Shown: positions 1-9,870, counted from the first letter of the stretch. The stretch: DNA of 64,000 nucleotides from DTCV01 sp964641155 (GCA_964641155.1 CAZXJO010000001.1:310001-374000); one strand, 5' to 3'. Program-made: numbers and translations. The notes: generated by a model not told the origin, from the sequence alone.

Positions 1-86
1 CATTAGCTGTGTAGTGCTTCCGTAAGTACATCACAACTGACTAGGGCAAACATCCACAAAGCTCTGTTGTTGGGGGACTCCCACAC

Positions 87-659
87 TCATCCTTTAACTA
101 GTTCACGACCCTTATCGCTCAGTTCGTAGAGGTATATCGGCCTTAACGAAGCGCTGACAGGTGTGAAGATGTTCTCACAGTTGTGGCACCTATGTATGAC
201 GTTCGGTGACGAGGTCCTGGTGTGACATGACATGCATTCGAAGAACGTGGCGTAGACCCTTAAGTCTTTCTCACTTCTTATCTCTCTCCCACATTTCGGG
301 CATACTAGGGCACCGCCTTCCTTCTTGGAGAACTTAATTTCACCATCCGTATACCCGCAATCAACGTGTTGTATCAGCCTGGACTTAATGATGTCCAAGG
401 AGGAACACGAAGGGCATACGTACTTAGTTGATACGTTCAAAGAACCGCATTTAGGGCACGCTATGACCATATCTACAAACCTCCTAGTAAGTAACCCCTT
501 CCTCGTAAGGTCTTCTAATTCAGACTCGTCAATTTCGTCAAATCCCGGGTACCTTAAGGTAGCGGTGACCTTGAAGTCCGGGGTTAGGGCCCCACTACTT
601 GCTAACTTTCTGAGGAGTTCCCTCAAATCATTGGTTGAACTCGGCATTGAGGACGTCAT
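87..659 (-). CDS. multi-zinc-ribbon protein, TackOD1-like
   Basis: About 190 residues with three Cys pairs-of-pairs: a CPKCG/CPSC ribbon near residues 70-88, a His/CG plus CPKCG group near 103-125, and a CMSCH/HCHNC group near 140-165. This pattern resembles the archaeal TackOD1 output domain, thought to bind zinc in signalling or transcription-linked proteins; that assignment is from pattern memory only. The reading frame is open six codons further upstream (ATG at 677), but an A/T box at 684-692 would place transcription start near 662, so the ATG at 659 (leaderless) is preferred. No membrane segment or signal peptide is seen. Function is otherwise unknown. Confidence 0.6.
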   Translation of the reverse strand: MTSSMPSSTNDLRELLRKLASSGALTPDFKVTATLRYPGFDEIDESELEDLTRKGLLTRRFVDMVIACPKCGSLNVSTKYVCPSCSSLDIIKSRLIQHVDCGYTDGEIKFSKKEGGALVCPKCGREIRSEKDLRVYATFFECMSCHTRTSSPNVIHRCHNCENIFTPVSASLRPIYLYELSDKGRELVKG

Positions 660-683
660 CCAATAGTAACTAAGCATGCTTCG

Positions 684-692
684 TTATTAATA
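684..692 (-). promoter_or_regulatory. TATA box for the zinc-ribbon gene
   Basis: An AT-only tract (TATTAATA on the minus strand) lies about 26 bases before position 662, the usual archaeal spacing to a start site. It supports a leaderless transcript beginning at the second ATG of the downstream frame. Confidence 0.4.
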
Positions 693-729
693 CTTATTGT
701 GAACTTCATGCGGTGTTATTTGGCAACGC

Positions 730-770
730 GTTGTGAAGTTGAGGACTCGGACCTCACACTACTTCATAAC
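730..770. repeat. inverted repeat / hairpin
   Basis: Arms 730-739 and 761-770 pair over 10 bp (one G-U), and inside them 740-744 pairs with 752-756 over 5 bp, leaving a 7-base loop and a 4-base bulge. It sits in non-coding DNA between the divergent zinc-ribbon gene and tRNA-Lys. It could be a small RNA, a tRNA-transcript terminator structure or an operator; nothing in the sequence decides which. Confidence 0.4.
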
Positions 771-875
771 ACGTCCCGTTGAGTTAGGCGTTCTTAAGTA
801 GTAAGTGCCCTACCTCCTGACGATATCGTAATTCAAGGGAAGTCCTGTGTTCAACTCCTTCCACGTTCTTACGTG

Positions 876-973
<98 letters not shown>

Positions 974-1070
974 CCTATGTATTCAGATATAACCTAGGTT
1001 TAAAAACGCTAGTCCAGTTATTGGGGTCCGACCTCCTCGGGCTCCTTAGTTCTTGTAAAAATTTTTTATC

Positions 1071-1086
1071 CTTAAAGCTTAAAATA
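1071..1086 (+). promoter_or_regulatory. promoter A/T box of the rpo operon
   Basis: An AT-rich element (CTTAAAGC then TTAAAATA) lies about 55-70 bases before rpoH, and a GGAG at 1126-1129 sits 11 bases before the rpoH ATG. Together they suggest a leadered transcript for the polymerase operon. Confidence 0.35.
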
Positions 1087-1140
1087 ATTCAGAACATCTA
1101 CTACCTATGAATCTAACATTGACGTGGAGATGTAGTCGAG

Positions 1141-1398
1141 ATGAGCGGGAAGCTTGTAAAGAAGAAAATCAATACATTGGAACATGAATTAGTACCTAAG
1201 CATGAGGTATTAAGTCAGGAGGAGGTTGTGGAGTTGTTAAGAAGTCTCGGTGTTAGGCCTGAGCAACTCCCATGGATCAGGGCTTCGGACCCGGTTGCTA
1301 GGGAACTAGGCGTTAAGCCCGGTGATATCGTGAGAATAATTAGGAAGTCACCAACTGCAGGTGAGTCAATAGCTTATAGGTTTGTGGTGAGTGGGTGA
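1141..1398 (+). CDS. rpoH: RNA polymerase subunit H (Rpo5)
   Basis: An 85-residue protein matching the archaeal H subunit, which equals the C-terminal half of eukaryotic Rpb5 and sits in the lower jaw of the enzyme near downstream DNA. Seen in the sequence: the family stretch around PWIRASDPVARELG (about residues 44-57) followed by GDIVRI..RKSPTAGES. It is the first gene of the rpoH-rpoB-rpoA1-rpoA2 cluster and overlaps the rpoB frame region at its stop codon. ATG start with a GGAG element upstream. The family length is normal. Confidence 0.97.
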   Translation: MSGKLVKKKINTLEHELVPKHEVLSQEEVVELLRSLGVRPEQLPWIRASDPVARELGVKPGDIVRIIRKSPTAGESIAYRFVVSG

Positions 1399-1412
1399 GG
1401 GAGGGTGGGGAA

Positions 1413-4400
1413 ATGACGTACGATGACCTATGGGTTTTGATGGAGGCTTTCATCAATGAGAAAGGGTTGGTGAGACAGCATCTAGATTCTTTTAACGCGT
1501 TCGTATTAAAAGGGATTAAGGAAATAGTCAGAGAGAACAACATCATCCCAACTTCAGACCCTAACATCTACGTAGTTATAAAGGACATAGAGGTGGGGGA
1601 GCCTCAGTTCAGGGAAGTTGAGGGCACCTTAGTCGAGGTCTCACCAACTTTATGTAGGGTTAGAAACCTAACTTACTCAGCCCCGATGTACTTAACTATG
1701 AGTTTAGTTGAGAACGGTATTGAGGTATCAGTTCAGAACGTGTTCGTCGGTGAACTACCTATAATGGTTAAGTCCGTTAAGGACCCCCTCTCAAGAAAGA
1801 GTAAGGAGGAACTGATAAAGCTGGGTGAAGATTGGAGGGATCCTGGAGGTTACTTCATAATCAACGGCTCTGAGAGAGTTATAGTGACTCAGGAGGATCT
1901 GGCACCGAACAGGGTCTTCGTGGACTTCGCTAAGGAAGGAACCAACATCACACACACGGCTAAGGTGATATCATCAGCAGCAGGTTACAGGGTTCCAATA
2001 ATTTTGGACAGGTTGAAGGACTCAACCTTGGTTCTCAACTTCCCACCAATTCCGGGCAAGATACCGTTCGTGATAATGATGCGGGCGTTGGGGTTGGAGA
2101 GAGATAGGGACATAATGTTCGCGGTCTCCTCAGACCCTGAGATCCAGAAGGAGTTAATACCTTCGATCATTCAAGCATCTGAGGTAACAACAGTTGAAGA
2201 CGCCCTGGACTACATAGGTTCTAGAGTTGCCATAGGTCAGGCCAGGGAGGCCAGGATAGAGAGGGCTAGGCAGATAATAGATACTTACTTCCTGCGACAC
2301 TTAGGTGGTTCGACGCCTGAATCAAGGTTGAGGAAGGCGCTCTACTTAGGGTATATGGCGAATAAGCTATTGGAGTTGGTGTTGGGGAGAAGGGAGCCGG
2401 ACGATAAGGACCACTACTCGAACAGAAGGTTGAGGTTGGCAGGTGATCTTTTAGCCCAACTATTTAGGGTGGCTTTCAGGCAGTTCCTTAAGGACTTCAA
2501 GTACCAGTTAGAGAAGGCTAGGGTTAAGGGTAGGAGGATTAACTTGGCGGCCCTTGTAAGGCCTGACCTAATCACTGAGAGAATCAAGCAAGCGTTAGCT
2601 ACAGGTAACTGGGTCGGCGGTAGGACTGGGGTGAGTCAGATAATAGACAGAACTAATTGGATATCCCTTCACAGCCACTTAAGGAGGGTGGTAGCACCGC
2701 TGAGTAGGGGACAACCACACTTCGAGGCTAGGGACCTACATCCCACACAGTGGGGGAGGATGTGTCCGTTCGAAACGCCTGAGGGACCTAATTGCGGGCT
2801 CGTGAAAAACCTGGCCTTAAGCTCCTACATATCGGTTGGGGTTGATGAAGCTGAGGTAGAAAGGCTTCTCTACAGCTTAGGGGTCATACCGTTAACTAAA
2901 GTGTATGAGAGGCTTCTAAGTGATGACCAAGAACTGTTGAGTAACGTACTGTCTTACGCTAAAGTACTGCTGAACGGGACGCCAATAGGGTACTACCCCA
3001 GCAGTGATGCTACGGAATTAGTAAACGAGATAAAGAGGAGGAGGAGGGCTGGGTTAATACACCATGAAGTTAACGTAGCATATAAGCGTACGGAACACAT
3101 CAACGAAGTATACGTTAACTGCGACCCGGGCAGGGTTAGAAGACCCCTCCTGATAGTTGAGGATGGGAAGGTTAGACTCGACCCCGAAGTCATTAATAAA
3201 GTTAAGAAGGGTAAGCACACCTTCTCAGACTTAGTCAGATTAGGCTGCATAGAGTACTTAGACGCTGAGGAGGAGGGTAACGCGTACATATCATTGGACC
3301 TCAACAGCGTGACTAAGGAACACACCCACTTAGAGTTGTGGACCCCATCAATACTTGGAATAACGGCAGCTACCATACCGTACCCGGAGCACAACCAATC
3401 ACCTAGGAACTCGTACCAATCAGCTATGGCCAAGCAGGCGGTAGGTGTTTACGCAACTAACTTCCAGCTGAGGTTTGACAGCAGGGGCCACTTCCTACAC
3501 TACCCGCAGAAACCTTTAGTCCAAACCAAGTTTATGGAGGTATTAGGGTATAACGACAGGCCGTCCGGGCAGAACTTCGTAGTGGCGATTCTCTCATACA
3601 CTGGTTACAACATGGAGGACGCATTGATAATTAATAAGTCGTCCATAGAAAGGGGCTTAGCTAGGTCCACGTTCTTCAGAGAGTACTCCACTGAGGAGAG
3701 GAAGTACCTCGGGGGTCAGGAGGACCGGATAGAGGTGCCTGACTCAAATGTAAGGGGTTATAGGGGGAGGGACAGCTACGCATTACTTGATGAGGACGGC
3801 ATAATAGCTCCTGAAGTGGAGGTCTCAGGAGGCCATGCATTGGTGGGTAAGACATCACCGCCCAGGTTCCTTGAGGAGTATAAGGAGTTCGGAATTGCTG
3901 GGGGTTCTAGGAGGGATACCTCGCTGACCTTAAGGTACGGTGAGAGGGGCGTGGTTGACTCTGTGGTGATAACTGTCAGCGGTGAGGGGAATAAGCTGGT
4001 GAGGGTCAGGGTGAGGGACCTCAGGATTCCTGAGATAGGTGATAAGTTCGCATCAAGACACGGTCAGAAAGGCGTTATAGGGTTGGCGGTGCCTCAATAC
4101 GATATGCCCTACACAGTTGATGGGATCACGCCCGACCTCGTGATAAACCCCCACGCGTTGCCGTCCAGGATGACGATCGGGCAGTTAATTGAGTCGATTG
4201 CTGGTAAGGTGGCTGCGTTAAGTGGTAGGTTCGTGGATGGTACGTCATTCTACGGTGAGAAGGTTGAGGACCTAAGCAAGGAACTAGTTATCCGTGGTTA
4301 TCCAGCTGATGGGACGGAGCCCATGTATGACGGTAGGACGGGCGAGCTCATACATACGCCGGTGTTTATAGGGGTGGTTTACTATCAGAGATTGCACCAT

Positions 4401-4784
4401 ATGGTTGCTGATAAAATACATGCCAGGCCGAGGGGGCCTGTCCAGATACTGACTAGGCAGCCTACTGAGGGCAGGGCTAGGGAGGGAGGTTTGAGGTTTG
4501 GTGAGATGGAGAGGGACTGCATAATAGGTCACGGCGCTGCGGCGTTACTGAGGGAGAGACTCACTGAGAGTTCTGACAAAACAGTGGTTTACGTATGTGA
4601 GGAATGTGGCCTGATAGGGTGGTATGATAGGAGGAAGGGCAGGTACGTCTGCCCAGTCCACGGTGAAAAAGGCAGGTTACATCCCGTGACCATCTCTTAC
4701 GCATTTAAACTGCTTCTCCATGAGTTGATGAGCATGTTAATCTATCCCAAGTTGATCTTGGGAAGCAGGTATGAGGTGAGGTAG
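1413..4784 (+). CDS. rpoB: RNA polymerase subunit B, unsplit (Rpo2)
   Basis: About 1,120 residues, a full-length Rpb2/beta homologue in one piece, as in Thermoproteota and unlike the B'/B'' split of many methanogens. Visible landmarks are the GYNMEDALI segment (around residue 735), the hybrid-binding GDKFASRHGQKG motif (around 880), and a C-terminal zinc ribbon with CEEC and CPVH ligand pairs near residue 1060-1085. The frame also opens at a GTG at 1395 inside the rpoH stop, but a strong GGGAGGGTGG lies just before the ATG at 1413, which I prefer. It is followed after one base by rpoA1. Confidence 0.97.
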   Translation: MTYDDLWVLMEAFINEKGLVRQHLDSFNAFVLKGIKEIVRENNIIPTSDPNIYVVIKDIEVGEPQFREVEGTLVEVSPTLCRVRNLTYSAPMYLTMSLVENGIEVSVQNVFVGELPIMVKSVKDPLSRKSKEELIKLGEDWRDPGGYFIINGSERVIVTQEDLAPNRVFVDFAKEGTNITHTAKVISSAAGYRVPIILDRLKDSTLVLNFPPIPGKIPFVIMMRALGLERDRDIMFAVSSDPEIQKELIPSIIQASEVTTVEDALDYIGSRVAIGQAREARIERARQIIDTYFLRHLGGSTPESRLRKALYLGYMANKLLELVLGRREPDDKDHYSNRRLRLAGDLLAQLFRVAFRQFLKDFKYQLEKARVKGRRINLAALVRPDLITERIKQALATGNWVGGRTGVSQIIDRTNWISLHSHLRRVVAPLSRGQPHFEARDLHPTQWGRMCPFETPEGPNCGLVKNLALSSYISVGVDEAEVERLLYSLGVIPLTKVYERLLSDDQELLSNVLSYAKVLLNGTPIGYYPSSDATELVNEIKRRRRAGLIHHEVNVAYKRTEHINEVYVNCDPGRVRRPLLIVEDGKVRLDPEVINKVKKGKHTFSDLVRLGCIEYLDAEEEGNAYISLDLNSVTKEHTHLELWTPSILGITAATIPYPEHNQSPRNSYQSAMAKQAVGVYATNFQLRFDSRGHFLHYPQKPLVQTKFMEVLGYNDRPSGQNFVVAILSYTGYNMEDALIINKSSIERGLARSTFFREYSTEERKYLGGQEDRIEVPDSNVRGYRGRDSYALLDEDGIIAPEVEVSGGHALVGKTSPPRFLEEYKEFGIAGGSRRDTSLTLRYGERGVVDSVVITVSGEGNKLVRVRVRDLRIPEIGDKFASRHGQKGVIGLAVPQYDMPYTVDGITPDLVINPHALPSRMTIGQLIESIAGKVAALSGRFVDGTSFYGEKVEDLSKELVIRGYPADGTEPMYDGRTGELIHTPVFIGVVYYQRLHHMVADKIHARPRGPVQILTRQPTEGRAREGGLRFGEMERDCIIGHGAAALLRERLTESSDKTVVYVCEECGLIGWYDRRKGRYVCPVHGEKGRLHPVTISYAFKLLLHELMSMLIYPKLILGSRYEVR

Positions 4785-4785
4785 T

Positions 4786-7431
4786 ATGAGTGAGGAGAAA
4801 ATCATTAAGGGAATTAAGTTCGGTTTGCTATCCCCCGAGATGATTAGGAAGATCTCAGTTACGGCTATCGTAACTGCGGACGTCTATGATGAGGATGGGC
4901 TGCCGTTTGAAGGAGGTATAATGGACCCGCGCCTGGGTGTTATTGAGCCGGGTCAGAAGTGCGTTACATGCGGGAACTCAATAATTTCGTGCCCCGGGCA
5001 CTTCGGTCATTTAGAGCTTGCTAAGCCCGTCATTCATGTGGGGTTCGTCAAACACATATACAACATTTTAAGGGCAACATGCAGACATTGCGGTAGGTTG
5101 AAGATCCCTGATGAGGAGTTTAATAGGTACTTAGACCTGCTTAAGAGGCTTGAGGGTAGGTGGCCACTACTGGCTAGGAGTCTCACAGACTACGTTAGGC
5201 GGAAAGCGATAAGGGTTATGGAATGCCCTCACTGCGGTAGTAGGCAGTTTAAAATCAAGTTGGAGAAGCCTACGTCATTTATAGAGGAGGGGGGCGAGGG
5301 TCCTAGGAGGCTCTGGCCTACGGACGTCCGCGCCAGGTTGGAGAGGGTTAGTGATAGGGACTTAAGGTTGATGGGTTACGATCCGGAGCTGGCGAGGCCT
5401 GAGTGGATGGTTATAACGGTGCTTCCAGTACCGCCCATAAGTGTTAGGCCCTCAATACTTTTAGAGACGGGTATCAGGTCTGAGGACGACTTAACCCATA
5501 AACTCGTGGACATCATTAGAACCAACGATAGGTTGAGGGAGAGCATAAATGCAGGAGCTCCTGAGGTAATAATCGAGGATCTATGGGACTTACTCCAATA
5601 TCACGTAACCACGTATTTCGATAACGAAGTTCCGGGGGTCCCACCAGCTAAGCATAGGTCTGGGAGGGCCTTGAGGACTTTAGCTCAAAGGCTTAGGGGG
5701 AAGGAGGGTAGGTTTAGAGGTAACCTATCAGGTAAACGTGTGGACTTCTCTGCCAGAACGGTGATAAGCCCTGACCCCAACTTAAGCATTAACGAGGTTG
5801 GGGTCCCTGAGGAAGTAGCTAAGGTGCTCACCGTGCCTGAGCGTGTCACGCGGTGGAACCTAGAGGAGTTGAGGATGCATGTGTTGAACGGCCCTTACAG
5901 GCATCCGGGAGCGAATTACGTAATAGACCCTAATGGGAGGAGGATAGATTTGAGGTACATTAAGGATTTGAAGGCGATTGCCGAAAACTTAAAGCCCGGT
6001 TACATAGTTGAGAGGCATTTGAAGGACGGTGACATAGTGCTGTTTAATAGGCAACCCTCACTACATAGGATGTCGATCATGGCACACATCGTTAAGGTAT
6101 TGCCGGGCAGGACATTCAGGCTGCATCTAGCGGTGTGCCCGCCCTACAACGCGGACTTCGACGGTGATGAGATGAACCTCCACGTACCTCAGAGCGAGGA
6201 AGCCAGGGCTGAGGCCAGGGTCTTACTCCTCGTACAGGAACACGTCCTATCGCCAAGGTATGGAGGGCCTATAATAGGCGGTATCCAAGACTACATAAGT
6301 GGTGCCTACTTACTCTCATCTAAGACTACCTTACTGACTAAGGAGCAGGTATCAGAGTTGCTCTCAGGCTCTGGTTATGAAGGACCCATACCGGAGCCGG
6401 CTGTTCTATCGCCGAAGGTTTTGTGGAGTGGGAAGCAGATTATAACTCTACTCCTCCCGGCAGACTTCAACTTCAAGGGAAGGGCTAACATATCTGCAGG
6501 GCCTCTAAGGTGTGATGATTATAAGTGCTTCTGGGATTCCTACGTGGTCGTTAAGAGGGGTAAGCTGTTGATGGGTGTTCTTGATAAGAAGACTTTAGGT
6601 GCGCAGCAATCTGAGAGCCTACTTCACTGGATCACTAGGGAATACGGGAATGATTTCGGCAGGAAATTCATGGACAGTATATTCAAGATCTTCTTGAGGT
6701 TTATTGAGATGCGTGGCTTCACGATGTCGTTGAAGGACGTAACGCCTCCTCCTAAGGCTGTGGAGGAAATCAATAACGTGATAGAGGAAGCTAAGAAAAA
6801 GGTGTTCGAACTAGTTGAGCAGTATAGGGAGGGTAAGTTGGAGCCTATCCCGGGTAGGACTATGGAGGAATCGCTTGAGATCAGGATCATGGAGGTGTTA
6901 GCTGACGCCAGAGATAGTGCTGGTGAGATAGCTACTCGATATTTGGATCCGTTCAACAACGTCTTCATTATGGCGAGAACTGGCGCGAGGGGTAACATAC
7001 TTAACATCACGCAGATGGCGGCGCTCCTCGGACAACAATCGGTTAGAGGTGAGAGGATTAGGAGGGGATACGACCAGAGGACGTTACCTCACTTCAAGCC
7101 AGGCGACATGGGCCCTGAGGCGAGGGGGTTTGTCAGGAATTCCTTCGTTAAAGGACTAACACCTGTTGAGATGTTCTTCCACGCAGCGGGAGGTCGTGAA
7201 GGACTGGTGGACACTGCTGTGAGGACCTCCCAGAGCGGCTACATGCAGAGGAGGTTAATAAACGCCTTGCAAGACCTCAGAGTGGACTACGACTTAACTG
7301 TGAGGACTCCTAATAACTCCATAGTTCAGTTCACATACGGTGATGACGGCGTTGATCCCAGCAAGTCATCGTATGGAAGCGCTGTCAACATAGACAGAAT
7401 TATTGAGAGAGTTATCGGGTGGAGGCTATGA
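4786..7431 (+). CDS. rpoA1: RNA polymerase subunit A' (Rpo1N)
   Basis: 881 residues, the N-terminal part of the largest subunit. The catalytic NADFDGD motif, whose three aspartates hold the active-site magnesium, is at residues 455-461. N-terminal zinc-binding clusters include CVTCG..CPGHFGH (about 62-77) and CRHCG/CPHCG pairs further on. The bridge-helix and trigger-loop continuation is in rpoA2, as is normal for archaea. Start ATG lies one base after the rpoB stop; the stop overlaps the next gene by four bases (ATGA), indicating coupled translation. Confidence 0.97.
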   Translation: MSEEKIIKGIKFGLLSPEMIRKISVTAIVTADVYDEDGLPFEGGIMDPRLGVIEPGQKCVTCGNSIISCPGHFGHLELAKPVIHVGFVKHIYNILRATCRHCGRLKIPDEEFNRYLDLLKRLEGRWPLLARSLTDYVRRKAIRVMECPHCGSRQFKIKLEKPTSFIEEGGEGPRRLWPTDVRARLERVSDRDLRLMGYDPELARPEWMVITVLPVPPISVRPSILLETGIRSEDDLTHKLVDIIRTNDRLRESINAGAPEVIIEDLWDLLQYHVTTYFDNEVPGVPPAKHRSGRALRTLAQRLRGKEGRFRGNLSGKRVDFSARTVISPDPNLSINEVGVPEEVAKVLTVPERVTRWNLEELRMHVLNGPYRHPGANYVIDPNGRRIDLRYIKDLKAIAENLKPGYIVERHLKDGDIVLFNRQPSLHRMSIMAHIVKVLPGRTFRLHLAVCPPYNADFDGDEMNLHVPQSEEARAEARVLLLVQEHVLSPRYGGPIIGGIQDYISGAYLLSSKTTLLTKEQVSELLSGSGYEGPIPEPAVLSPKVLWSGKQIITLLLPADFNFKGRANISAGPLRCDDYKCFWDSYVVVKRGKLLMGVLDKKTLGAQQSESLLHWITREYGNDFGRKFMDSIFKIFLRFIEMRGFTMSLKDVTPPPKAVEEINNVIEEAKKKVFELVEQYREGKLEPIPGRTMEESLEIRIMEVLADARDSAGEIATRYLDPFNNVFIMARTGARGNILNITQMAALLGQQSVRGERIRRGYDQRTLPHFKPGDMGPEARGFVRNSFVKGLTPVEMFFHAAGGREGLVDTAVRTSQSGYMQRRLINALQDLRVDYDLTVRTPNNSIVQFTYGDDGVDPSKSSYGSAVNIDRIIERVIGWRL

Positions 7432-8609
7432 ACGCGACTGAGGAAGAACTACTTGAAATATTGGAGCCGGCTAAGCAAGTGCTCCCACCTAAAATATATA
7501 ACGAACTCTACGAGAAGGTGAAGGGATTACCCCTCACTAAGGAGGAGCTACGCAGGATAGCAGACCTAACAGTTAATGAGTACTTAAATGCTTTAGTGGA
7601 GCCTGGGGAGCCCATAGGCACTGTTGCGGCGCAGTCTGTTGGTGAACCCGGCACGCAGATGACTTTACGAACGTTCCACTACGCTGGTGTTAGGGAGTTA
7701 AACGTCACCTTAGGACTTCCAAGACTTATCGAGTTGGTTGACGCTAGGAAGTTACCTGAAACCCCCATAATGGTCATACATCTGGATGAGGAGCATAGGT
7801 ATGAGAGGGAGAGGGCATTAGAGGTTGCTAGGAGGATAGAAGCGACGAGGCTTGAGAACGTGATCGCTAGGATCGATATAGATCTAGTGACGTCATCCAT
7901 AATAATAGACTTGGACCCTGAGATGATGAAGGATAAAGGTGTTACGTCTGCTGACGTCGTTAAGGCATTGAGTAAGGTTAAGGCCGTATCTCAGGGGGTG
8001 AGGGTTGATGAAGACGATGGGAATAGGATTTACGTGGAGTTACCGTCGAATTATGACTTCATGAAGATTCAGAAACTACGTGATAGGATCCTGAAGATTA
8101 AGCTGAAAGGTATTAAAGGGATCAACAGGGTTATAGTTCAGAGGAGGGGTAATGAATACGTGCTGATAACTGATGGCACCAACTTGGATGCAGTTCTCAA
8201 GGTGGACGGAGTAGATCCAAGGAGGGTCTTCACTAACAGTATATATGAGGTTGAAAACGTGCTTGGCATTGAGGCCGCCAGACAGGCATTAATTAACGAA
8301 ATACATAACGTCCTCGAGGAGCAGGGACTGGACGTGGATATGAGGCATGTGATGTTGGTTGCCGATATGATGACCTTAACAGGCACTGTGAAGCAGATTG
8401 GGAGGCACGGCATAGCTGGTGAGAAGACCAGTGTCCTCGCCAGAGCCTCGTTCGAGGTAACTGTTAAGCACCTCTTCGATGCGTCGGCTAGAGGGGAATT
8501 AGATGAGCTTAAAGGCGTTGCGGAGAATGTAATTATAGGGCAGCTAGCCCCTGTAGGTACGAACCTAGTCAACCTGGCAATGAATCCCACACTGGCTAGG
8601 TCTAAGTGA
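7428..8609 (+). CDS. rpoA2: RNA polymerase subunit A'' (Rpo1C)
   Basis: 393 residues forming the C-terminal part of the largest subunit. The early segment EPIGTVAAQSVGEPGTQMTL (about residues 60-79) is the conserved region leading into the trigger loop, and the late HGIAGEKTSVLARASFE stretch is the family's cleft/jaw signature. The ATG at 7428 overlaps the rpoA1 stop as ATGA; a GTG at 7419 is an alternative in the same frame. The split site is the ordinary archaeal one. Confidence 0.96.
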   Translation: MNATEEELLEILEPAKQVLPPKIYNELYEKVKGLPLTKEELRRIADLTVNEYLNALVEPGEPIGTVAAQSVGEPGTQMTLRTFHYAGVRELNVTLGLPRLIELVDARKLPETPIMVIHLDEEHRYERERALEVARRIEATRLENVIARIDIDLVTSSIIIDLDPEMMKDKGVTSADVVKALSKVKAVSQGVRVDEDDGNRIYVELPSNYDFMKIQKLRDRILKIKLKGIKGINRVIVQRRGNEYVLITDGTNLDAVLKVDGVDPRRVFTNSIYEVENVLGIEAARQALINEIHNVLEEQGLDVDMRHVMLVADMMTLTGTVKQIGRHGIAGEKTSVLARASFEVTVKHLFDASARGELDELKGVAENVIIGQLAPVGTNLVNLAMNPTLARSK

Positions 8610-8620
8610 GGTGGTAAGAA

Positions 8621-8938
8621 GTGTCAACAATATCAAAGGAACTGGAAAACGAGATAAAGAACGTGTTAAAGTCAGGCAAGGCAGTACTAGGTTTCAACAG
8701 GTCTTTGAAGGCTATTATGTTGGGTAAGGCCAAAGCCGTAGTGGTGGCAAGTAAGATACCTAAGAGCTACGACGACGACATTAGGAGGTATGCCAGCCTA
8801 AGCAACATACCGGTGATAAACTTCACAGGTAGTAGTAGGGACTTAGGGTTGGTTTGTGGTAAGCCCTTCCCGGTAACGGTCATTGCGATATTAGATTTGG
8901 GGGGTAGTAGGTTATTAGAATTCATGCATTCGGGGTGA
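8621..8938 (+). CDS. rpl30e: ribosomal protein eL30 (L30e)
   Basis: 105 residues of the L7Ae/L30e fold: basic N-terminal helix, the GFNRSLKAIMLGKAKAVVVA strand-helix region and the ...IPVINFTGSSRDLG segment. It is a large-subunit ribosomal protein. Its place between rpoA2 and nusA is the standard archaeal arrangement. A GTG start is used, preceded by GAGGTGGT. It ends six bases before the nusA start. Confidence 0.95.
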   Translation: MSTISKELENEIKNVLKSGKAVLGFNRSLKAIMLGKAKAVVVASKIPKSYDDDIRRYASLSNIPVINFTGSSRDLGLVCGKPFPVTVIAILDLGGSRLLEFMHSG

Positions 8939-8944
8939 TGAGGA

Positions 8945-9379
8945 GTGCCTGAAGTTAAAATAACATCAGACGAGTTAAGGTACATAGCGTTGCTCCAGGA
9001 CCTCACAGGTGTTTCAGTACATGACTGCATAGTGGATGAGGAGAGTAACTCCATAATCTACATCGTATCGCCTGGGCAAGCAGGGCTGGCGGTGGGTAAG
9101 GGTGGCATTAACGTTAAGAGGCTGTCTAAAATCCTAGGTAAGAGGGTTGAAGTGATCGAATACGCGGACAATCTCGAGGACTTAGTCCGTAACATCTTCC
9201 TCCCGGCTAGGGTTTTAAGCACTCGATTAGTTACTTCATTGAACGGTAAGAAGGTACTTTACGTTGCCGTAGACCCCAAGGACAAGGGAGTTGCTATAGG
9301 TAAGGATGGCAGGAACGTGGCTAAGGCTAAGTTAGTGTTGAAGAGGTATTACGACATTGAGTCCGTCAGCATCGTTTGA
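8945..9379 (+). CDS. nusA: NusA-like transcription factor (two KH domains)
   Basis: 144 residues, the short archaeal NusA that carries only the two KH RNA-binding domains. Two GXXG-type loops are readable: VGKGGINVKRL (about residues 50-60) and IGKDGRNVAKAK (about 118-129). Archaeal NusA lacks the S1 and polymerase-binding domains of the bacterial protein. The start is GTG with GATGAGG before it. The gene ends the first part of the operon; an A/T box follows before rps12. Confidence 0.93.
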   Translation: MPEVKITSDELRYIALLQDLTGVSVHDCIVDEESNSIIYIVSPGQAGLAVGKGGINVKRLSKILGKRVEVIEYADNLEDLVRNIFLPARVLSTRLVTSLNGKKVLYVAVDPKDKGVAIGKDGRNVAKAKLVLKRYYDIESVSIV

Positions 9380-9380
9380 T

Positions 9381-9393
9381 AAATTTTTAAAGT
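9381..9393 (+). promoter_or_regulatory. possible internal promoter before rps12
   Basis: The 47-base gap between nusA and rps12 contains AAATTTTTAAAGT, an archaeal-type A/T box about 35 bases before the rps12 ATG. The tract of T residues just after the nusA stop could equally act as a terminator, so rps12-rps7 may be transcribed separately. Confidence 0.35.
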
Positions 9394-9426
9394 ACAGTAG
9401 CAAGAATCCCTAAAGGTAGTTAAGTA

Positions 9427-9870
9427 ATGCCGGGTAAGAAAGCACCAAGCGGTCTGTACGCGGCTAGAAAACTATCGATGAAGAGACTTAAATTTAGGTG
9501 GAGTCAGAGGGAGTTCAGGGTTAGGATGATGAAGATTAAGGAAAAGTACGATCCCTTGGAAGGCTCCCCAATGGCTAGGGGCATAGTCCTAGAGAAAGTC
9601 GGTGTTGAATCACGTCAACCCAATTCAGCCCTTAGAAAGTGTGTGAGGGTTCAGTTAGTTAAGAACGGGAAGGTGGTGACGGCGTTCGTCCCCTACGACG
9701 GTGGTATAACCTTCATAGATGAACATGATGAGGTGTTAATCGCAGGTATAGGTGGTACTAGGGGCAAGTCCATGGGTGACTTACCTGGGGTTAGGTATAA
9801 GGTCATAGCAGTTAACGGGGTCTCCTTAACTGAGCTGTTAAAGGGGAAGAAGCAGAAACCCGTTAGGTAG
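9427..9870 (+). CDS. rps12: ribosomal protein uS12
   Basis: 147 residues, the decoding-centre protein of the small subunit. The universally conserved PNSALRK segment is present near residue 61, followed by CVRVQL and later GGTRGKSMGDLPGVRYK. Length and motifs are those of archaeal/eukaryotic S12. ATG start with AAGGTAG upstream. It precedes rps7 by 15 bases. Confidence 0.96.
   Translation: MPGKKAPSGLYAARKLSMKRLKFRWSQREFRVRMMKIKEKYDPLEGSPMARGIVLEKVGVESRQPNSALRKCVRVQLVKNGKVVTAFVPYDGGITFIDEHDEVLIAGIGGTRGKSMGDLPGVRYKVIAVNGVSLTELLKGKKQKPVR

Noticed and set aside
1..86. Partial gene at the left edge
   Set aside because: All six frames are closed by stops or too short to support a gene.
1413..8609. 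Inteins in RNA polymerase genes
   Set aside because: Lengths of rpoB, rpoA1 and rpoA2 are normal for the families and motifs are uninterrupted.
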